From Falsiruegeria litorea R37 (GTDB lineage Bacteria > Pseudomonadota > Alphaproteobacteria > Rhodobacterales > Rhodobacteraceae): DNA of 64,000 nt. A program made the position numbers and the translations under genes. A model generated the notes under the pieces. That model ran no database searches. It had not been told where the DNA came from and saw only the letters and a program-made list of their open reading frames with translations. The stretch is from NCBI RefSeq assembly GCF_900172225.1, contig NZ_FWFO01000001.1:372001-436000 (forward strand). Reading direction: 5' to 3'. This document shows, in pieces, positions 61,089-64,000 of the stretch (within the stretch, counting starts at the first letter, position 1; every line of letters starts with the position of its first letter).

Positions 61089-62096
61089 TTACTTGACCGG
61101 ATCGCGGCCGATTTCGGCCAGAGCAGCATTCACTTTGTCGATGCCACCAACCGAGTCGTAGAATTTCGGCCAAACGGCTTCGGTCGCCAGTGTGATGAAC
61201 TCTTCTTCGTTGTTCTCAGGGTCAACGATTTCCATGCCGCGCGACTGCAGCTCGGCTTTGATGGTCGATTCCTGATCGCGCAGGTACTGAGCCGAGAACT
61301 GAGTTGCAGCTTCGCCAGCGGCCAGAACGGCGGCCTGATCGTCAGCCGACATGCCCTGGAAAACCGACTCGGAAACGATCAGAGGCTCGATCGAGAACAG
61401 GTAGCGCAGGTTGGTGATATACGTCTGAACTTCGTCGAATTTCATCGCAAAGTTGGTGATGTAGGGGTTGTCCTGGCCATCCACAACTTTGGTCTGCAGA
61501 CCGGCAAAGGTTTCCGACCATGCCATCGGCGTCGGGTTTACACCCCACGACTGGTAGGTCGCGATCATGATTTCGTTTTTCGGAGTACGAATGACCAGGT
61601 CCGACAGGTCTGCAACCGATTTGACCGGGTGCTTGGAGTTGGTCAGAACGCGGAAGCCCGAGTAGGCCCAACCGATGATGCGAACACCCGAGTCGCGGAT
61701 GGTGTTTTCCACCAGTTCTTGACCGACGGGGCCTTGGGTCAGCTTTTCAGCATCTTCCAGGGACAGGATCATGTAGGGCAGGGTCAGTGTGCCGACGGTC
61801 GGCGAGAACGGTGTGACGTTGTTGATCGCCAGGATCGAGAAATCCAGGGTGCCGATTGCTGCCTCGTTCACGGTGTCCTGCTCAGAGCCCAACTGGCCGT
61901 TCAGGAACAGAGTTGCAGTATGATCTGTGCTCTCTTCCAGAGCAGCGATGAACGCTTTGCCCAGAGCTTCTTGTGTACCACCTGCGCCGTCACCAACAGC
62001 GATCTTGAAGTTTTTGGCGTCGGCTGCGCCCGCTGCCATGATCGCGGCCACGGAAACGGCGGCGGTCAGGGTGCTGAGCTTTTTGAAAAATGACAT
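61089..62096 (-). CDS. TRAP transporter substrate-binding protein (DctP-like)
   Basis: 335 residues with a signal peptide of about 27 residues ending AADA. The ligand pocket region SDLVIRTPKNEIMIATYQSWGVNPTPMAWSE includes the family arginine (IRTP), which binds a carboxylate or sulfonate. First gene of the operon; it would deliver the substrate to DctQM. Confidence 0.9.
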   Translation of the reverse strand: MSFFKKLSTLTAAVSVAAIMAAGAADAKNFKIAVGDGAGGTQEALGKAFIAALEESTDHTATLFLNGQLGSEQDTVNEAAIGTLDFSILAINNVTPFSPTVGTLTLPYMILSLEDAEKLTQGPVGQELVENTIRDSGVRIIGWAYSGFRVLTNSKHPVKSVADLSDLVIRTPKNEIMIATYQSWGVNPTPMAWSETFAGLQTKVVDGQDNPYITNFAMKFDEVQTYITNLRYLFSIEPLIVSESVFQGMSADDQAAVLAAGEAATQFSAQYLRDQESTIKAELQSRGMEIVDPENNEEEFITLATEAVWPKFYDSVGGIDKVNAALAEIGRDPVK

Positions 62097-62220
62097 GGAG
62101 GTCCTCCCATTTGTCGATTTGGCCGGGGAGCGCGCTGGCGCGGGGAGAGATGAGCCAGTCCGATTCTGCCCCGGTGGAGGTGGTCTTAGGTTGTTTCATA
62201 TGTTTCGTGAATGTAAACTT

Positions 62221-62249
62221 GTTCGCGCAAAGTTTCCTAAATGGCGAAC
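62221..62249. promoter_or_regulatory. Putative LysR binding site
   Basis: GTTCGC (62221-62226) and GCGAAC (62244-62249) form a dyad just before the LysR gene and 125 bases from the divergent binding-protein gene. A plausible autoregulatory site; unconfirmed. Confidence 0.4.
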
Positions 62250-62254
62250 GTTAG

Positions 62255-63193
62255 ATGGCAAAAAAATCTTTGGTCACCAGGATCGGCGACGCGGATCTGA
62301 GATTGTTGAGAATTTTCAAAGCGGTGGTCGACAGCGGCGGGCTTTCCGCTGCGGAAACCGAACTCAATATCGGTCGGTCTACGATTTCCAAACATATTTC
62401 AGACTTGGAAACTCGGCTGGAATTGGTGTTGTGTCATCGGGGCCCAGCAGGGTTTTCGCTGACCGAAGAAGGCGCGCGGGTGCTGGAGGCCGCAGACGAT
62501 TTGCTGGGCGCGGTGACCCGATTCCGGGTCGAGGTTAACGAGATCAAGGAAAATCTGGCGGGCACCGTGCGGGTGGCCCTGTTTGACCTGTGCGCCTCCA
62601 ACCCAGAGGCCCATGTCGCCCGCTCGATCAGTAAATTCAACGATATCGCCCCGGCGGTGCAGGTCGAACTGTCGTTGGAACCGCCGACCGTTATCGAAAG
62701 TCAGGTGATCGAGGGGCAGTTGGACTTGGGGATTGTGCCGTTGAACCGCCCGTCCGAAAGTCTGGACTACAGCCCGATCTATGGCGAGCACATGTTTATG
62801 TACTGTGGCGTCGGCCATCCGTTCTTTGAGTCCGATCAGGGCAGCATCACGTTGGAAGACGTGCGTGCCAGTAATTATGTAGGCATCAGTGTGAATTCTC
62901 CGAACTTGCGGATTGGTCAACAACTTAAGCTGAGGCGTTCGGCGAAGGTGCAGTCTGAGCACGCTTTGACGATTCTGATCATGTCAGGCAGTTACATCGG
63001 ATTCCTGCCAGATCACCTTGCCGAGCCGTTTCAGGCCCGAGGCTTGATGCGCGCGGTGATGCCGGACGAGCTGCATTATCGAACTCAGTTCGCGATCATC
63101 ACTCGTAAACGGCCAGAACCTACTCGGATCACTCAGGTGTTGCGTGAAACGTTGATCGCCGACCACCAGCAAGACGGGTCTTTGCAAACGTGA
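62255..63193 (+). CDS. LysR-family transcriptional regulator
   Basis: 312 residues. HTH at about 20-45 (AVVDSGGLSAAETELNIGRSTISKHISDLETRL) and a periplasmic-binding-protein-like effector domain (VRVALFDLCASNPEAHV; QLDLGIVPLNRPSESLDY). Divergent from the TRAP/tau-like operon, so it probably regulates it. Known taurine operons of the group use a GntR/MocR-type TauR, which makes LysR here worth noting. Confidence 0.87.
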   Translation: MAKKSLVTRIGDADLRLLRIFKAVVDSGGLSAAETELNIGRSTISKHISDLETRLELVLCHRGPAGFSLTEEGARVLEAADDLLGAVTRFRVEVNEIKENLAGTVRVALFDLCASNPEAHVARSISKFNDIAPAVQVELSLEPPTVIESQVIEGQLDLGIVPLNRPSESLDYSPIYGEHMFMYCGVGHPFFESDQGSITLEDVRASNYVGISVNSPNLRIGQQLKLRRSAKVQSEHALTILIMSGSYIGFLPDHLAEPFQARGLMRAVMPDELHYRTQFAIITRKRPEPTRITQVLRETLIADHQQDGSLQT

Positions 63194-63199
63194 CGCGGG

Positions 63200-64000
63200 T
63201 CAGCTGGCCAACCGGGTTGTCATCTCTTGCTGCATCAGCCGTCCGATGGTTCGGCCAGTGTCCAGCATGCGGTTGGAAAAGCCCCATTCGTTGTCATACC
63301 AGCTGACAACGCGCACCATCCCATCGCGGGTTACGGTGGTTTGCGCTGCGGCAAAGCACGATGAATGCGGGTCGTGGTTGAAATCGGCGGAAACCAGCGG
63401 GTCATCTTCATAAGTCAGTATGCCTTTGAGCGAGCCTTCGGCTGCGGTGCGGATAGCAGCATTGATGGCCTCTACCGTGGCTGGGCGTCGTGGTACAAAA
63501 CTGAGATCGACAAGGGAGACATTGGCCGTGGGAACTCGGATGGCAGAGCCCTCAAGTCGCCCTGCAAGTTGGGGCAGGACTTGTGAAATTGCCCGTGCGG
63601 CACCCGTGGATGTGGGGATCATCGACACCGAAGCGGCGCGGGCCCGGTAAAGGTCGCGGTGCGGGGTATCGTGGGTCGGTTGATCGCCGGTAAAGGCGTG
63701 TATTGTCGTCATGTATCCGGTTTGAATGCCGAACGTCTGATCCAGCACCATTGCGACCGGGGCTAGACAGTTCGTCGTGCAAGACGCGTTTGAGACGATC
63801 AGATCCTGCGCCGTGAGTTGGTCGTCGTTGACGCCGAAGACAACCGTGCGATCCACGTCGGTTCCAGGTGCCGAAAGGAGCACACGCCTTGATCCGTTTC
63901 GCAGGTGCTTTTGCAACTGGCCACGCGTTGTGAAACGACCCGTACATTCAAAAGCGACGTCGACGTCTTGCCAGGGCAGGGCTTCGGGAGCGGGCTCTTG
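63200..64000 (-). CDS. gap: Glyceraldehyde-3-phosphate dehydrogenase, C-terminal part
   Basis: The frame stays open to the window edge (residues include VAFECTGRF), so the N-terminus is missing. Catalytic Cys in SNASCTTNCLAPVAMVLD, STGAARA substrate loop, and SWYDNEWGFSNRMLD near the end. Ends 6 bases from the convergent LysR stop. A second gap homologue elsewhere cannot be excluded. Confidence 0.92.
   Translation of the reverse strand, partial: QEPAPEALPWQDVDVAFECTGRFTTRGQLQKHLRNGSRRVLLSAPGTDVDRTVVFGVNDDQLTAQDLIVSNASCTTNCLAPVAMVLDQTFGIQTGYMTTIHAFTGDQPTHDTPHRDLYRARAASVSMIPTSTGAARAISQVLPQLAGRLEGSAIRVPTANVSLVDLSFVPRRPATVEAINAAIRTAAEGSLKGILTYEDDPLVSADFNHDPHSSCFAAAQTTVTRDGMVRVVSWYDNEWGFSNRMLDTGRTIGRLMQQEMTTRLAS

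Noticed and set aside
1-64000. CRISPR arrays, prophage or integrase genes
   Set aside because: No regularly spaced direct repeats of CRISPR type and no integrase or phage structural gene among the frames read.

Overview
The window looks like a chromosomal segment of a marine Rhodobacterales (Roseobacter-group) alphaproteobacterium. The reasons are the rpmH-rnpA/yidD/ttcA neighbourhood, a taurine-dehydrogenase-like plus TRAP transporter operon, several BetI-like TetR regulators around methylated-amine genes, and GC-rich codon use. This is inference from gene content; I cannot run a phylogeny.

Region 1 (1-10.3 kb) is housekeeping. It holds a partial ttcA, yidD, a MarR regulator with a perfect palindrome facing a small membrane protein, a MATE exporter, a periplasmic ClpP-fold/YARHG protein, rnpA and rpmH. 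An operon of TVP38-family membrane protein, mercuric-reductase-like flavoprotein and sensor kinase follows, then tRNA-Arg(ACG).

Region 2 (10.5-34.6 kb) is a large methylated/quaternary-amine catabolism cluster. It has a Rieske oxygenase with a bridging glutamate (the signature of quaternary-amine oxygenases), a flavin amine oxidase and a spermidine/putrescine-type ABC importer. It also has a dimethylglycine-dehydrogenase-like fusion, an N-methyltransferase and a tightly coupled operon of two phytoene-desaturase-like flavoproteins, a GcvT-like protein and an aminotransferase. A second MATE exporter, a PuuB-like oxidase and a DgcA/StcD-like iron-sulfur flavoprotein complete it. Three BetI-like TetR regulators are spread through it. 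One inverted repeat, TTGAATG-NN-CATTCAA, occurs exactly or nearly so in front of four of the units, and a different 32-bp perfect palindrome sits in the fifth divergent promoter. The likely logic is import, oxidative opening or demethylation, transfer of one-carbon units, and transamination. The substrate is not determinable from sequence.

Region 3 (34.8-56.15 kb) is an accessory island of mostly cytosolic-looking hydrolases and orphans. It contains two unrecognised proteins, a translationally coupled pair of unknown protein and OmpR-type winged-helix/TPR regulator, and a PAP2/vanadium-haloperoxidase-fold protein with an 11-unit Gly-Ala-Tyr repeat. It also has a subtilisin-like protease, an RTX protein, four alpha/beta- or SGNH-fold hydrolases, a trypsin-like protease and a secreted tri-haem RoxA/peroxidase-like protein. 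An IS3 fragment and two decayed hydrolase genes (one patatin-like) mark turnover. This is the most unusual part of the window.

Region 4 (56.2-64 kb) has a cupin, a taurine-dehydrogenase-like pair (tauY/tauX-like), a universal stress protein and a complete TRAP transporter, all on the minus strand. A divergent LysR regulator and the 3' part of a GAPDH gene close the window. Hairpins between genes probably tune expression of the binding protein and terminate the operon.
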